Shown piece by piece: positions 1-8,938 of a DNA stretch of 64,000 bases. The notes beneath the pieces were generated by a model, which saw nothing but the letters and a program-made list of their open reading frames with translations, made no database searches and was not told the origin of the DNA. The stretch spans positions 7,059,501-7,123,500 of the forward strand of contig NZ_CP108006.1 of NCBI RefSeq assembly GCF_036127095.1, written 5' to 3'. Position numbers and translations under genes: made by a program. Each line of letters opens with the position of its first letter. The first letter of the stretch is position 1. The stretch is from Streptomyces sp. NBC_00335. Its GTDB lineage: Bacteria > Actinomycetota > Actinomycetes > Streptomycetales > Streptomycetaceae.

Positions 1-300
1 ATCAACGCCACCGTCGTGCGCAAGCTCAGCGAGGGCGAGGGCCCGGACGGCGAGAAGACCATCGTCCAGCTCATCCACGACGGCCAGGTCGACCTGATCG
101 TCAACACCCCGTACGGCACCGGCGGCCGCCTCGACGGCTACGAGATCCGCACGGCAGCGGTGGCGCGCGGAGTCCCGTGCCTCACCACGGTCCAGGCGCT
201 CGCCGCGGCCGTCCAGGGCATCGACGCGCTCAACCGCGGCGACGTGGGCGTGTGCTCGCTCCAGGAGCACGCGGAGCGGCTGACGGCGGCCCGCGACTAG
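1..300 (+). CDS. carB: Carbamoyl-phosphate synthase large chain, C-terminal fragment
   Basis: The reading frame is open from the first base and gives the last 99 residues of the large subunit that makes carbamoyl phosphate from bicarbonate, ammonia and ATP for pyrimidine and arginine synthesis. What is present is the MGS-like allosteric domain, recognised by the NTPYG segment and the stretch [14 protein letters not shown], which binds UMP/ornithine-type effectors in the family. The true start lies left of the window; an internal GTG at 16 is not a start. It is followed 123 bases later by pyrD, as expected for a pyr operon. Confidence 0.95.
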   Translation: MNATVVRKLSEGEGPDGEKTIVQLIHDGQVDLIVNTPYGTGGRLDGYEIRTAAVARGVPCLTTVQALAAAVQGIDALNRGDVGVCSLQEHAERLTAARD

Positions 301-423
301 GTCCTGCCAGGATCGATACGCCCGAACGGCCCGTAGAGGGGAGGGGGACACCGTCCAGCGCGATGCGCGACGGTCGTCCCCCTCTTCATGAGCTTCATGA
401 GCGCACAAGGGAACCCCTGCACG

Positions 424-1533
424 ATGTACAAACTCTTCTTCAGCCTGGTCTTCAAGCGGATGGACCCGGAGCAGGCCCACTACATGGCCTTCCGCTGGAT
501 CCGGCTCGCGGCCCGCACCCCGGTCCTGCGCACCTTCGTCGCCGCCTACCTGGCCCCCCGGTACGCGGCCCTGCGCACCGAGGCCCTCGGACTGCGGATG
601 CACGGCCCCTTCGGGCTCGCCGCCGGCTTCGACAAGAACGCCGTCGCCATCGACGGAATGTCGATGCTCGGCTTCGACCACATCGAGATCGGCACCGTCA
701 CCGCCGAGCCCCAGCCCGGCAACCCGAAGAAGCGGCTGTTCCGGCTGGTCCCGGACCGCGCGCTGATCAACCGCATGGGCTTCAACAACGAGGGCTCCGC
801 GGCCGTCGCCGAGCGCCTGGCCGCCCGTAACCCCGTCTTCAAGACGGTCGTCGGCGTCAACATCGGCAAGACGAAGGTCGTCCCCGAGGAGGAGGCCGTC
901 GCGGACTACGTCGCCTCCACCGAGCGCCTCGCCCGGCACGCGGACTACCTCGTCGTCAACGTCTCCTCCCCGAACACCCCGGGCCTGCGCAACCTCCAGG
1001 CCACGGAGTCGCTGCGGCCCCTGCTGAGCGCCGTGCGCGAGGCGGCGGACCGCGTCGTGACCGACCGGCGGGTCCCGCTGCTCGTCAAGATCGCGCCGGA
1101 CCTCGCGGACGAGGACGTGGACGCCGTCGCCGACCTGGCCCTGGAGCTGGGCCTGGACGGCATCATCGCGACGAACACGACCATCGCCCGCGAGGGCCTG
1201 GGCCTGAAGTCCGACCCCTCGCTGATCAAGGAGACCGGCGGCCTGTCCGGCGCCCCGGTCAAGGAGCGCTCCCTGGAGGTCCTGCGCCGGCTGTACGCCC
1301 GCGTCGGCGACCGCCTGGTCCTGGTCGGCGTCGGCGGCATCGAGAACGCCGAGGACGCCTGGCAGCGGATCCTGGCCGGCGCGAGCCTGGTCCAGGGCTA
1401 CAGCGCCTTCATCTACGAGGGCCCCTGCTACGCCCGCGCCATCCACAAGGGCCTGGCCGCACGCCTGGCCGCCAGCCCGTACGCGACGCTCGCCGAAGCG
1501 GTGGGCGCGGAAACCCGAAAGGCCGCCCTGTGA
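424..1533 (+). CDS. pyrD: Quinone-dependent dihydroorotate dehydrogenase, class 2
   Basis: This 369-residue enzyme oxidises dihydroorotate to orotate at the membrane and passes electrons to quinone. The N-terminal helix pair ([19 protein letters not shown]) is the class 2 membrane-associating segment. FMN-binding motifs [10 protein letters not shown] and GVNIGKTK follow, and NVSSPNTPG near residue 180 carries the catalytic Ser of class 2. I chose ATG 424 over the in-frame ATG at 388 because family members start with MYKLFF and an AAGGGA lies about 11 bases upstream. It overlaps pyrF by four bases (GTGA), so the two are translationally coupled. Confidence 0.95.
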   Translation: MYKLFFSLVFKRMDPEQAHYMAFRWIRLAARTPVLRTFVAAYLAPRYAALRTEALGLRMHGPFGLAAGFDKNAVAIDGMSMLGFDHIEIGTVTAEPQPGNPKKRLFRLVPDRALINRMGFNNEGSAAVAERLAARNPVFKTVVGVNIGKTKVVPEEEAVADYVASTERLARHADYLVVNVSSPNTPGLRNLQATESLRPLLSAVREAADRVVTDRRVPLLVKIAPDLADEDVDAVADLALELGLDGIIATNTTIAREGLGLKSDPSLIKETGGLSGAPVKERSLEVLRRLYARVGDRLVLVGVGGIENAEDAWQRILAGASLVQGYSAFIYEGPCYARAIHKGLAARLAASPYATLAEAVGAETRKAAL

Positions 1534-2381
1534 CCTCTGCGACTCCTGTGATCCCCTTCGGTACGCGGCTGCGCGCGGCGATGGACTCCCGCGGGCCGCT
1601 CTGCGTGGGCATCGACCCGCACGCGGCGCTGCTGGCCTCCTGGGGCCTGAACGACGACGTCGCGGGCCTGGAGAAGTTCTCCCGCACGGTGGTCGAGGCG
1701 CTGGCCGACTCGGTCGCGGTCTTCAAGCCGCAGGCGGCGTTCTTCGAGCGGTTCGGCTCGCGCGGGATCGCGGTACTGGAGCAGACGGTGGCCGACGCCC
1801 GTGCGGCGGGCACGCTGGTCCTCATGGACGCGAAGCGGGGTGACATCGGCTCGACGATGGCCGCGTACGCGGAGACCTTCCTCTCGCCCTCCTCGCCGCT
1901 GTTCTCCGACGCGCTGACGGTCTCCCCGTACCTCGGCTACGGCTCGCTGAAGCCGGCCGTCGACCTGGCGCGGGAGTCGGGGGCCGGTCTGTTCGTGCTG
2001 GCGCTGACCTCCAACCCGGAGGGTGCGGAGGTCCAGCGGGCGGTGCGTTCGGACGGCCGCACGATCGGGGCGACGATGCTGGCGCACCTGGCGGCGGAGA
2101 ACGCGGGGGCCTCCCCGATGGGCTCCTTCGGAGCCGTGGTCGGGGCGACGCTGGGGGACCTGTCCTCCTTCGACCTGGACATCAACGGGCCGCTGCTGGC
2201 CCCCGGCATCGGGGCGCAGGGCGCTACCGCGGCGGACCTGCCGGCGGTGTTCGGCGCGGCCGTCCGCAATGTCGTCCCGAACGTGTCGCGGGGCGTGCTG
2301 AAGCACGGCCCCGACGCGGCCGCGCTCCGCGCCTCGGCGCACACCTTCGCGGAGGAGATCCGCGCGGCGGTCGCGGCGTAG
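1530..2381 (+). CDS. pyrF: Orotidine 5'-phosphate decarboxylase
   Basis: This 283-residue protein decarboxylates OMP to UMP, the last step of de novo pyrimidine synthesis. The signature [15 protein letters not shown] contains the catalytic Asp-Lys-Asp network. The length fits the longer actinobacterial subfamily (about 270-285 residues, type 2). The GTG start overlaps the pyrD stop. Directly downstream is a hairpin repeat rather than the next gene, which separates this classic pyr segment from the extra DHODH pair that follows. Confidence 0.95.
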   Translation: MTSATPVIPFGTRLRAAMDSRGPLCVGIDPHAALLASWGLNDDVAGLEKFSRTVVEALADSVAVFKPQAAFFERFGSRGIAVLEQTVADARAAGTLVLMDAKRGDIGSTMAAYAETFLSPSSPLFSDALTVSPYLGYGSLKPAVDLARESGAGLFVLALTSNPEGAEVQRAVRSDGRTIGATMLAHLAAENAGASPMGSFGAVVGATLGDLSSFDLDINGPLLAPGIGAQGATAADLPAVFGAAVRNVVPNVSRGVLKHGPDAAALRASAHTFAEEIRAAVAA

Positions 2382-2387
2382 CCGCCG

Positions 2388-2583
2388 GGGGCGGAGCCCT
2401 GCGGGGCCGTCCCCTACCCGCCCTTCCACCGTTCCCCGGGCTGCGCCCGGACCCCTCCTGGGGCTCCGCCCCGGACCCCGCGCCTCAAACGCCGGCGAGG
2501 CTGGGTTTATCCAGCCCCTCCGGCGTTTGAGCCCCGGGGAACGGGCGAAGGGCGGGTAGGGGACTGCGGCCCGCGCAGCGGGG
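2388..2583. repeat. Dispersed GC-rich hairpin repeat, copy 1
   Basis: The 328-base gap between pyrF and the pyrK-like gene is filled by a long near-palindrome. The outer arms pair CCCCTACCCGCCCTTC with its complement at 2547-2565, and the inner arms pair CTCAAACGCCGG with CCGGCGTTTGAG around a small loop near 2507-2515. Related copies lie at about 11091, 19596 and 60729. This is the intergenic REP-like repeat commonly seen in Streptomyces. It could terminate or attenuate transcription between the two gene pairs. Confidence 0.7.
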
Positions 2584-2709
2584 AACCGGGGTGTGGGGCA
2601 GGGCGTAGGGCCCGGAGGGTCGGGGCTTCGGACCGGTGTGGTGCGGGTGGGCACCGGGCGATCATGGGGTGGGGGGTTACGCCCCCTACCCCCGGACGGA
2701 GCGCCCCGC

Positions 2710-3567
2710 GTGCCCCCAGTACAGACCGTCGCCACCATCCGGCGGATCACGCCCGTCGGGGCCTACCACCACCTCGTCCTCGACGCCCCCGGCGTCACCG
2801 GGGTGCGCCCCGGACATTTCGGCGCCCTCGCCATCGGCGGCCGGGACACGAGCACACTGCTCCGCCGCGCCTTCTCCATCCACCGCGCCGACCCCGGCAC
2901 CGGCACCGTCGAGTTCGTCTTCGCCGAGGCGGGACGGGGCACCAGGGCGCTTGCGCGGCATCGCCCCGGCGACACCGTGGACCTCATCGCCCCCCTCGGC
3001 ACCCCCTTCCCGCTCCCCGACGGCCCGGTCGGGGCGGTCCTCGTCGCCGGCGGCTACGGCAGCGCACCGATGTTCGCCCTCGCCGAGGAGATCCTCGGGC
3101 GCGGCGGCCGGGTCGCCTTCGTGCTCGGCGCGGCCACCGAGGACCGGCTGTTCGGCGTGGAGCGGGCCGAGGCCCTCGCCGAGCACGTGTACGTGGTCAC
3201 CGACGACGGGTCGGCCGGACGGCGCGGCCGGGTGACCGACGCGCTTCCCGAGGCCATCACGGTGACCGGAGCCACCGAGGTCCACTCCTGCGGTCCGATG
3301 GGCATGCTCAAGGCCGTCACGGAGATCGCCACCGCCGCCGGAGCCGCCAGCCACACCGCCGTCGAGGAGGCCATGGCCTGCGGCATCGGGATCTGCATGA
3401 GCTGCGTCCTGCCCGTCACCGGCCCCGACGGCGTCACCCGTTTCCTTCGCTCCTGCACATCCGGCCCCGTTTTCGACGGCGCAACCGTCCGCTGGGACGA
3501 CGCCGGATGCCTGCCCGAGGACCTCGAAGGCGCAGCCGCGATGACCCCGAAGGCGAGCGACCGGTGA
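2710..3567 (+). CDS. pyrK: Dihydroorotate dehydrogenase electron-transfer subunit (PyrK-like)
   Basis: This 285-residue iron-sulfur flavoprotein would let a class 1B DHODH use NAD+. It has a ferredoxin-reductase-like FAD domain, an NAD-binding domain ending in HSCGPMGML (near residue 193), and a C-terminal [2Fe-2S] region with CGIGICMSC (from residue 224) and RSCTSG (near 248). I chose GTG 2710 because ACGGAG sits eight bases upstream and the residues before it look like repeat-derived noncoding sequence. The stop overlaps the next start (GTGA), so the two subunits are coupled. Confidence 0.9.
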   Translation: MPPVQTVATIRRITPVGAYHHLVLDAPGVTGVRPGHFGALAIGGRDTSTLLRRAFSIHRADPGTGTVEFVFAEAGRGTRALARHRPGDTVDLIAPLGTPFPLPDGPVGAVLVAGGYGSAPMFALAEEILGRGGRVAFVLGAATEDRLFGVERAEALAEHVYVVTDDGSAGRRGRVTDALPEAITVTGATEVHSCGPMGMLKAVTEIATAAGAASHTAVEEAMACGIGICMSCVLPVTGPDGVTRFLRSCTSGPVFDGATVRWDDAGCLPEDLEGAAAMTPKASDR

Positions 3568-4529
3568 ATCCTCTGAACCCCGAAGACGTCGACATGTCGG
3601 CGCCCCTCGGTGCCCGCGTCACCCTCCCCAACCCCGTCTCCACCGCCTCCGGCTGCGCCGGCTACGGCCGCGAGCTGCACCGCTTCACCCCCCTGGGCGA
3701 GCTCGGCACCATCACCACCAAGACCGTGATGCCGTACGTCCGCTCCGGCCGCGCCACTCCGCGGATGGCCGAGACCCCCAGCGGGATGCTGAACTCCATC
3801 GGACTCCAGGGCTCCGGCATCGACCGCTTCGTCGAGCACGAGCTGCCCTGGCTGGCCGAGCGCGGGGCACGGGTCCTCGTATCGGTCGCGGGGGAGCGTA
3901 CGGAGGAGTTCGCCGAGGCGGCCGCCCGGCTGACCGGGCAGCCCGCGGTGGTCGGCATCGAGGCCAACATCTCCTGTCCCAACGTCGCGAACCGCGGCCT
4001 CGTCTTCGCCTGTGACGCCGACGCCTCCTTCGAGGTGGTCAAGGCGGTCAAGGCGGCGGCAGACCCCGCACTGCCCGTCTACGCCAAGCTGACCCCCGAC
4101 GTGACGCGGATCACCGACATCGCGGCCGCCTGTACGGAAGCGGGAGCCGACGGGCTCTCGATGATCAACACCGTCCTCGGGATGGCCATCGACACCGACA
4201 CCATGCGCCCGGCCCTCGCCGGGGTCACCGGAGGCCTCTCCGGCCCCGCGATCCGGCCCGTCGCCGTCCGCTGCGTCTTCCAGGTCCACGGCGCGATGCT
4301 GGCGGGCGCCGTCCGGCGGGTCCCCATCCTCGGGATGGGCGGGATCGCCTCCGGCCGGGACGCGCTCGAATTCGTGCTCGCCGGCGCTTCGGGCGTGGCG
4401 GTGGGGACCGCACTGTTCAACGATCCGTCCGCGCCCCTGAGGATCCGTGACGACCTGCGCGCGGCACTCGCCGTACGCGGGATCGGGGCGTTCGAGGACG
4501 CCGTCGGACTGGCTCATCGAAGTTTCTGA
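3564..4529 (+). CDS. pyrDB: Dihydroorotate dehydrogenase, class 1B catalytic subunit
   Basis: This 321-residue FMN enzyme is the catalytic partner of the PyrK-like protein just upstream. The motif NISCPNVANRG near residue 135 has Cys where the class 2 enzyme at 424-1533 has Ser; Cys is the catalytic base of class 1. The C-terminal MGGIASGRDALEF and GTALFNDP bind the FMN phosphate. An ATG ten codons downstream (3594) is an alternative start, but the GTGA overlap favours 3564. Having both DHODH classes in one pyr cluster is unusual. Confidence 0.9.
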   Translation: MNPLNPEDVDMSAPLGARVTLPNPVSTASGCAGYGRELHRFTPLGELGTITTKTVMPYVRSGRATPRMAETPSGMLNSIGLQGSGIDRFVEHELPWLAERGARVLVSVAGERTEEFAEAAARLTGQPAVVGIEANISCPNVANRGLVFACDADASFEVVKAVKAAADPALPVYAKLTPDVTRITDIAAACTEAGADGLSMINTVLGMAIDTDTMRPALAGVTGGLSGPAIRPVAVRCVFQVHGAMLAGAVRRVPILGMGGIASGRDALEFVLAGASGVAVGTALFNDPSAPLRIRDDLRAALAVRGIGAFEDAVGLAHRSF

Positions 4530-4551
4530 CGAGATTCGAACGTCCTTCACC

Positions 4552-4575
4552 GGACAAATCCGGGGTGTTTTGTCC
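4552..4575 (+). terminator. Possible terminator or attenuator after the pyr cluster
   Basis: GGACAAA at 4552-4558 pairs with TTTGTCC at 4569-4575. An alternative smaller hairpin, CCGGA/TCCGG, is followed by a TTTT tract. Both lie about 25 bases after the pyrDB stop and 200 bases before sIHF. The two structures are mutually exclusive, which resembles an attenuator, but the stems are short. Confidence 0.35.
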
Positions 4576-4774
4576 GTGATGTACGGTTCAGTGGAGGCTG
4601 ACCAGGACTTTTCGTCCGTTCTCGCTGACTGGAGCGGTCATGGCCGCTAGTCTCCGAGCAGAGTGAACGAGCAGCGATCGAGCACCACCGCTGTTCGGGC
4701 GCTCGCCTGGTGTGATGCCTTCCGGCATTCCACTGGTCCGTATCCGACAGTTCGACATCCGAGGTGACGTAGGC

Positions 4775-5098
4775 GTGGCTCTTCCGCCCCTTACCCCTGA
4801 ACAGCGCGCAGCAGCGCTCGAAAAGGCCGCCGCGGCTCGCCGGGAGCGGGCCGAGGTGAAGAATCGACTCAAGCACTCCGGCGCCTCCTTGCACGACGTC
4901 ATCAAGATGGGGCAGGAGAACGACGTCATCGGCAAGATGAAGGTTTCCGCTCTCCTGGAGTCCCTGCCCGGCGTCGGCAAGGTGCGCGCCAAGCAGCTGA
5001 TGGAGCGCCTCGGCATCTCCGAGTCCCGGCGTGTCCGAGGTCTCGGTTCCAACCAGATCGCCTCTCTGGAGCGTGAGTTCGGCGGTAACGCCGCCTAA
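4775..5098 (+). CDS. sihF: Streptomyces integration host factor sIHF
   Basis: This 107-residue nucleoid-associated protein binds DNA non-specifically and influences supercoiling, development and secondary metabolism in Streptomyces. A basic N-terminal helix ([18 protein letters not shown]) leads into the helix-hairpin-helix [18 protein letters not shown] and the GLGSNQI segment. I chose GTG 4775, not the in-frame ATG at 4712, because homologues begin [10 protein letters not shown] and GAGGTG lies eight bases upstream. The gene sits in its usual place before gmk. Confidence 0.96.
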   Translation: MALPPLTPEQRAAALEKAAAARRERAEVKNRLKHSGASLHDVIKMGQENDVIGKMKVSALLESLPGVGKVRAKQLMERLGISESRRVRGLGSNQIASLEREFGGNAA

Positions 5099-5159
5099 GG
5101 CGTCGTCCGAAGTTCTCCCGGCGTTCTCAGGCAGTCCCGAGAAGCTGGATAATCGCTCT

Positions 5160-5723
5160 ATGGCAGCAGAGGTTCGTCCGCGGCTGACCGTGCTCTCCGG
5201 CCCTTCGGGGGTCGGCAAGAGCACGGTCGTCGCGCATATGCGCAAGGTTCACCCCGAGGTCTGGCTCTCGGTGTCGGCCACCACCCGCAAGCCGCGGCCC
5301 GGTGAGCGACACGGAGTCCACTACTTCTTCGTCAACGACGACGAGTTCGACAAGCTGATCGCCAATGGCGAGCTGCTGGAGTGGGCCGAATTCGCGGGCA
5401 ACCGCTACGGCACACCGCGCGGCGCAGTGCTGGAACGCCTGGAGAACGGCGAGCCGGTCCTGCTGGAGATCGACCTCCAGGGCGCACGGCTCGTACGCGA
5501 GTCCATGTCCGAGGCACAGCTGGTCTTCCTGGCTCCTCCGAGCTGGGACGAGCTGGTCCGCCGGCTCACCGGCCGGGGCACCGAATCCGCGGAGGTCGTC
5601 GAGCGCAGGCTCGCCGCCGCCAAGATCGAACTGGCTGCCGAATCCGAGTTCGACACCACCTTGGTCAACACCTCGGTCGAGGACGTGGCGCGCGAGCTGC
5701 TAACGTTGATGAATGTCGTCTGA
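5160..5723 (+). CDS. gmk: Guanylate kinase
   Basis: This 187-residue kinase phosphorylates GMP to GDP. The P-loop GPSGVGKST is at about residue 13, followed by the GMP-binding region ([16 protein letters not shown]) and the lid near [14 protein letters not shown]. An upstream in-frame start at 5031 would overlap the end of sIHF and is unlikely. No strong ribosome binding site precedes ATG 5160, so coupling to sIHF 61 bases upstream is possible. rpoZ follows at 5803 in the conserved order. Confidence 0.95.
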   Translation: MAAEVRPRLTVLSGPSGVGKSTVVAHMRKVHPEVWLSVSATTRKPRPGERHGVHYFFVNDDEFDKLIANGELLEWAEFAGNRYGTPRGAVLERLENGEPVLLEIDLQGARLVRESMSEAQLVFLAPPSWDELVRRLTGRGTESAEVVERRLAAAKIELAAESEFDTTLVNTSVEDVARELLTLMNVV

Positions 5724-5802
5724 TCGTTGACCGGTGTTCAGCCGGTCCGGACGGTCCGGATCCGACACTTCTAGGTCTTACCCCATCTTCGGAAGGTAGA
5801 GC

Positions 5803-6075
5803 GTGTCCTCTTCCATTACTGCGCCCGAGGGCATCATCAACCCGCCGATCGACGAGCTGCTCGAGGCCACGGACTCGAAGTACAGCCTCGTGATCTACGC
5901 GGCCAAGCGCGCGCGTCAGATCAACGCGTACTACTCGCAGCTCGGTGAGGGCCTGCTCGAGTACGTCGGCCCGCTGGTGGACACCCACGTCCACGAGAAG
6001 CCGCTTTCGATCGCGCTGCGCGAGATCAACGCGGGTCTGCTGACCTCCGAGGCCATCGAGGCCCCGCCTCAGTAA
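5803..6075 (+). CDS. rpoZ: RNA polymerase omega subunit
   Basis: This 90-residue subunit helps assemble and stabilise RNA polymerase. The conserved core [16 protein letters not shown] and [12 protein letters not shown] is clear, and the length is typical for actinobacteria. GTG 5803 has GGAAGG ten bases upstream. A strong terminator hairpin follows at 6092-6130, so sIHF, gmk and rpoZ probably form one transcription unit. Confidence 0.96.
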   Translation: MSSSITAPEGIINPPIDELLEATDSKYSLVIYAAKRARQINAYYSQLGEGLLEYVGPLVDTHVHEKPLSIALREINAGLLTSEAIEAPPQ

Positions 6076-6091
6076 GGCACGAGATTCCTTT

Positions 6092-6130
6092 CACCACAGG
6101 CCCGGCAGAACATCTGCCGGGCCTGTGGTG
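6092..6130 (+). terminator. Terminator after rpoZ
   Basis: A perfect 18-base-pair stem (6092-6109 with 6113-6130) closes a three-base ACA loop, 16 bases after the rpoZ stop. There is no U-tract, as is usual in Streptomyces. Confidence 0.85.
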
Positions 6131-6206
6131 TGTCATAGGTGTGTAGGCCGTAGGTGCCGTAGGTGTCATGCGGGTGTGATGGCGGTCGTCAGCCGAAAGG
6201 GCGTGT

Positions 6207-7424
6207 GTGGTGGGTAAGCCGAAGGTCGTGCTCGGAGTCAGCGGCGGGATCGCCGCTTACAAGGCGTGCGAGCTGCTGCGCCGGCTGACCGAGTCCGGGC
6301 ACGACGTGCGCGTGGTGCCGACGGCGGCGTCGCTGAACTTCGTCGGGGAGGCCACCTGGGCCGCCCTCTCCGGGAACCCGGCCTCCACCGAGGTCTGGGA
6401 GAGCGTCCACGAGGTGCCGCACGTCCGCATCGGGCAGGGCGCCGACCTCGTCGTCGTGGCCCCGGCCACCGCCGACATGCTGGCCAAGGCCGCCCACGGG
6501 CTGGCCGACGACCTGCTGACCAACACCCTGCTCACCGCACGCTGCCCGGTGGTGTTCGCACCTGCGATGCACACCGAGATGTGGGAGCACCCGGCCACCC
6601 GGGAGAACGTGGCCACGCTGCGCCGGCGCGGCGCCGTGGTCATCGAGCCGGCCGTCGGCCGCCTCACCGGCAAGGACACCGGCAAGGGGCGGCTGCCCGA
6701 CCCCGAGGAGATCTTCGAGGTGTGCGCCAGGGTCCTGGCCCGTGGGGTGGCCGAGCCGGACCTCGCCGGCCGGCACGTGGTGATCAGCGCGGGCGGCACC
6801 CGCGAACCGCTGGACCCGGTCCGCTTCCTCGGCAACCGCTCTTCCGGCAAGCAGGGCTACGCCCTCGCCCGCACCGCCGTCGCCCGCGGGGCCCGGGTCA
6901 CCCTGGTCTCCGCCAACACCGCGCTCGCCGACCCGGCCGGGGTGGACCTCGTACGGGTCGGGACGGCCCTGCAGCTGCGCGAGGCCGTGCTCAAGGCCGC
7001 GGCGGACGCCGACGCGGTGGTGATGGCCGCGGCCGTGGCCGACTTCCGGCCCGCCGAGTACGCGGGCGGCAAGATCAAGAAGAAGGACGGGCAGGAGCCC
7101 GCGCCGGTGGCCCTCGTACGTAATCCGGACATTCTCGCGGAGATTTCCGCCGACAGGGCCCGGGAGGGTCAGGTCGTCGTGGGTTTCGCGGCCGAGACCG
7201 ACGACGTACTCGCCAACGGGCGGAGCAAGCTCCTCCGCAAGGGGTGTGACCTTCTCGTCGTCAACGAGGTGGGCGAGGCGAAGACCTTTGGTTCCGAGGA
7301 GAACGAAGCGGTCATCCTGTCCTCCGACGGAAGCGAGCTCGCCGTCCCCTATGGACCGAAGGAAACGCTCGCGGACGTGATTTGGGATCAGGTGGCACCG
7401 CGCATCGGAGCGCGACGCGCCTGA
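6207..7424 (+). CDS. coaBC: Bifunctional phosphopantothenoylcysteine decarboxylase / phosphopantothenate-cysteine ligase
   Basis: This 405-residue enzyme carries out two successive steps of coenzyme A synthesis. The N-terminal CoaC flavoprotein domain has GVSGGIAAYK, the HEVPHVRI region with the active-site His, and the substrate motif PAMHTEMW. The CoaB ligase domain begins near residue 190 with VISAGGTREPLDPVRF and contains KIKKKDG. Two adjacent GTG codons (6207 and 6210) could serve as start; GAAAGG is six to seven bases upstream. It is followed by metK, as in other Streptomyces. Confidence 0.95.
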   Translation: MVGKPKVVLGVSGGIAAYKACELLRRLTESGHDVRVVPTAASLNFVGEATWAALSGNPASTEVWESVHEVPHVRIGQGADLVVVAPATADMLAKAAHGLADDLLTNTLLTARCPVVFAPAMHTEMWEHPATRENVATLRRRGAVVIEPAVGRLTGKDTGKGRLPDPEEIFEVCARVLARGVAEPDLAGRHVVISAGGTREPLDPVRFLGNRSSGKQGYALARTAVARGARVTLVSANTALADPAGVDLVRVGTALQLREAVLKAAADADAVVMAAAVADFRPAEYAGGKIKKKDGQEPAPVALVRNPDILAEISADRAREGQVVVGFAAETDDVLANGRSKLLRKGCDLLVVNEVGEAKTFGSEENEAVILSSDGSELAVPYGPKETLADVIWDQVAPRIGARRA

Positions 7425-7619
7425 GCGGAGGCCCTTTCCGCAGGGTCGTCCTTGGGTAAGAATGGAGTGTCGCAGGTCACATGGCTCCCATAGGGCGAGA
7501 CAGGTGGTCCGGCGAACGGTGGCGACCGATAAACTGCAGCCGGAACGTGATCGGGCGCAGCCTCCGATGTGGTTCCACCAATATTTCAGCCAGCAGCCGC
7601 TGCAACCCCAGGGAGCGTT

Positions 7620-8828
7620 GTGTCCCGTCGCCTGTTCACCTCGGAGTCTGTGACCGAGGGTCACCCCGACAAGATCGCTGACCAGATCAGCGACACCATC
7701 CTCGACGCGCTCCTCACCGAGGACCCGACCTCGCGCGTCGCCGTGGAGACCCTCATCACCACCGGTCTCGTCCACATCGCGGGAGAGGTGACGACGAAGG
7801 CGTACGCGCCGATCGCGCAGCTCGTCCGCGACAAGATCCTCGAGATCGGCTACGACTCCTCGAAGAAGGGCTTCGACGGCGCCTCCTGTGGCGTGTCGGT
7901 GTCCATCGGCGCGCAGTCCCCGGACATCGCGCAGGGCGTCGACACCGCGTACGAGAAGCGGGTCGAGGGCGACGAGGACGAGCTCGACAAGCAGGGTGCC
8001 GGCGACCAGGGCCTGATGTTCGGGTACGCCTGCGACGAGACCCCCGAGCTCATGCCGCTCCCGATCCACATCGCGCACCGCCTCTCCAAGCGGCTGTCCG
8101 AGGTCCGCAAGAACGGGACCATCCCGTACCTGCGCCCCGACGGCAAGACCCAGGTCACCATCGAGTACGACGGCGACAAGGCCGTCCGCCTCGACACGGT
8201 CGTCGTGTCCTCGCAGCACGCGGCGGACATCGACCTGGACTCGCTGCTCGCTCCGGACATCCGCGAGTTCGTGGTCGAGCACGTGCTGAACCAGCTCGTC
8301 GAGGACGGCATCAAGCTCGACACCGAGGGCTACCGCCTGCTGGTCAACCCGACCGGCCGTTTCGAGATCGGCGGCCCGATGGGCGACGCCGGTCTGACCG
8401 GCCGCAAGATCATCATCGACACCTACGGCGGCATGGCCCGTCACGGTGGCGGCGCCTTCTCGGGCAAGGACCCGTCCAAGGTCGACCGCTCCGCCGCGTA
8501 CGCCATGCGCTGGGTCGCCAAGAACGTGGTCGCCGCCGGTCTGGCCTCGCGCTGCGAGGTCCAGGTCGCGTACGCGATCGGCAAGGCCGAGCCCGTCGGC
8601 CTCTTCGTGGAGACCTTCGGCACGCACAAGGTCGACGTCGAGAAGATCGAGAACGCCATCGGCGTGGTCTTCGACCTCCGTCCGGCCGCGATCATCCGCG
8701 ACCTCGACCTGCTGCGCCCGATCTACGCGCAGACCGCCGCCTACGGCCACTTCGGCCGCGAGCTGCCGGACTTCACCTGGGAGCGCACCGACCGCGTGGA
8801 CGCCCTGCGCACCGCTGCCGGCCTGTAG
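7620..8828 (+). CDS. metK: S-adenosylmethionine synthetase
   Basis: This 402-residue enzyme makes SAM from methionine and ATP. Signatures are [12 protein letters not shown] near residue 15, [12 protein letters not shown] near 125, and the P-loop-like [14 protein letters not shown] near 280. GTG 7620 is preceded by GGGAG with five-base spacing; an in-frame start at 7569 lacks a convincing ribosome binding site. I inspected the 195-base leader upstream and could not identify a SAM riboswitch by eye. A strong terminator follows. Confidence 0.96.
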   Translation: MSRRLFTSESVTEGHPDKIADQISDTILDALLTEDPTSRVAVETLITTGLVHIAGEVTTKAYAPIAQLVRDKILEIGYDSSKKGFDGASCGVSVSIGAQSPDIAQGVDTAYEKRVEGDEDELDKQGAGDQGLMFGYACDETPELMPLPIHIAHRLSKRLSEVRKNGTIPYLRPDGKTQVTIEYDGDKAVRLDTVVVSSQHAADIDLDSLLAPDIREFVVEHVLNQLVEDGIKLDTEGYRLLVNPTGRFEIGGPMGDAGLTGRKIIIDTYGGMARHGGGAFSGKDPSKVDRSAAYAMRWVAKNVVAAGLASRCEVQVAYAIGKAEPVGLFVETFGTHKVDVEKIENAIGVVFDLRPAAIIRDLDLLRPIYAQTAAYGHFGRELPDFTWERTDRVDALRTAAGL

Positions 8829-8850
8829 GACCCCGCAGCACCCGCTGGAC

Positions 8851-8885
8851 GGACGGCCCCGGACCCTTGTGGTCCGGGGCCGTCC
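8851..8885 (+). terminator. Terminator after metK
   Basis: A perfect 15-base-pair stem (8851-8865 with 8871-8885) closes a CTTGT loop, 22 bases after the metK stop. Confidence 0.85.
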
Positions 8886-8938
8886 GCGCGTGCGGGCCCG
8901 TCCGCCCGTTGTCGGTGGGGTTTGGTAAGAATGCGGGT

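Noticed and set aside
7425..7619. Possible SAM riboswitch upstream of metK
   Set aside because: I could not find the conserved multi-helix core by eye. A covariance-model search would be needed before claiming it.
6189..8750. An 853-codon open frame on the minus strand opposite coaBC and metK
   Set aside because: Its composition is that of an antisense shadow of two well-supported genes. It has no recognisable domain, and long opposite-strand frames are common at this GC content.
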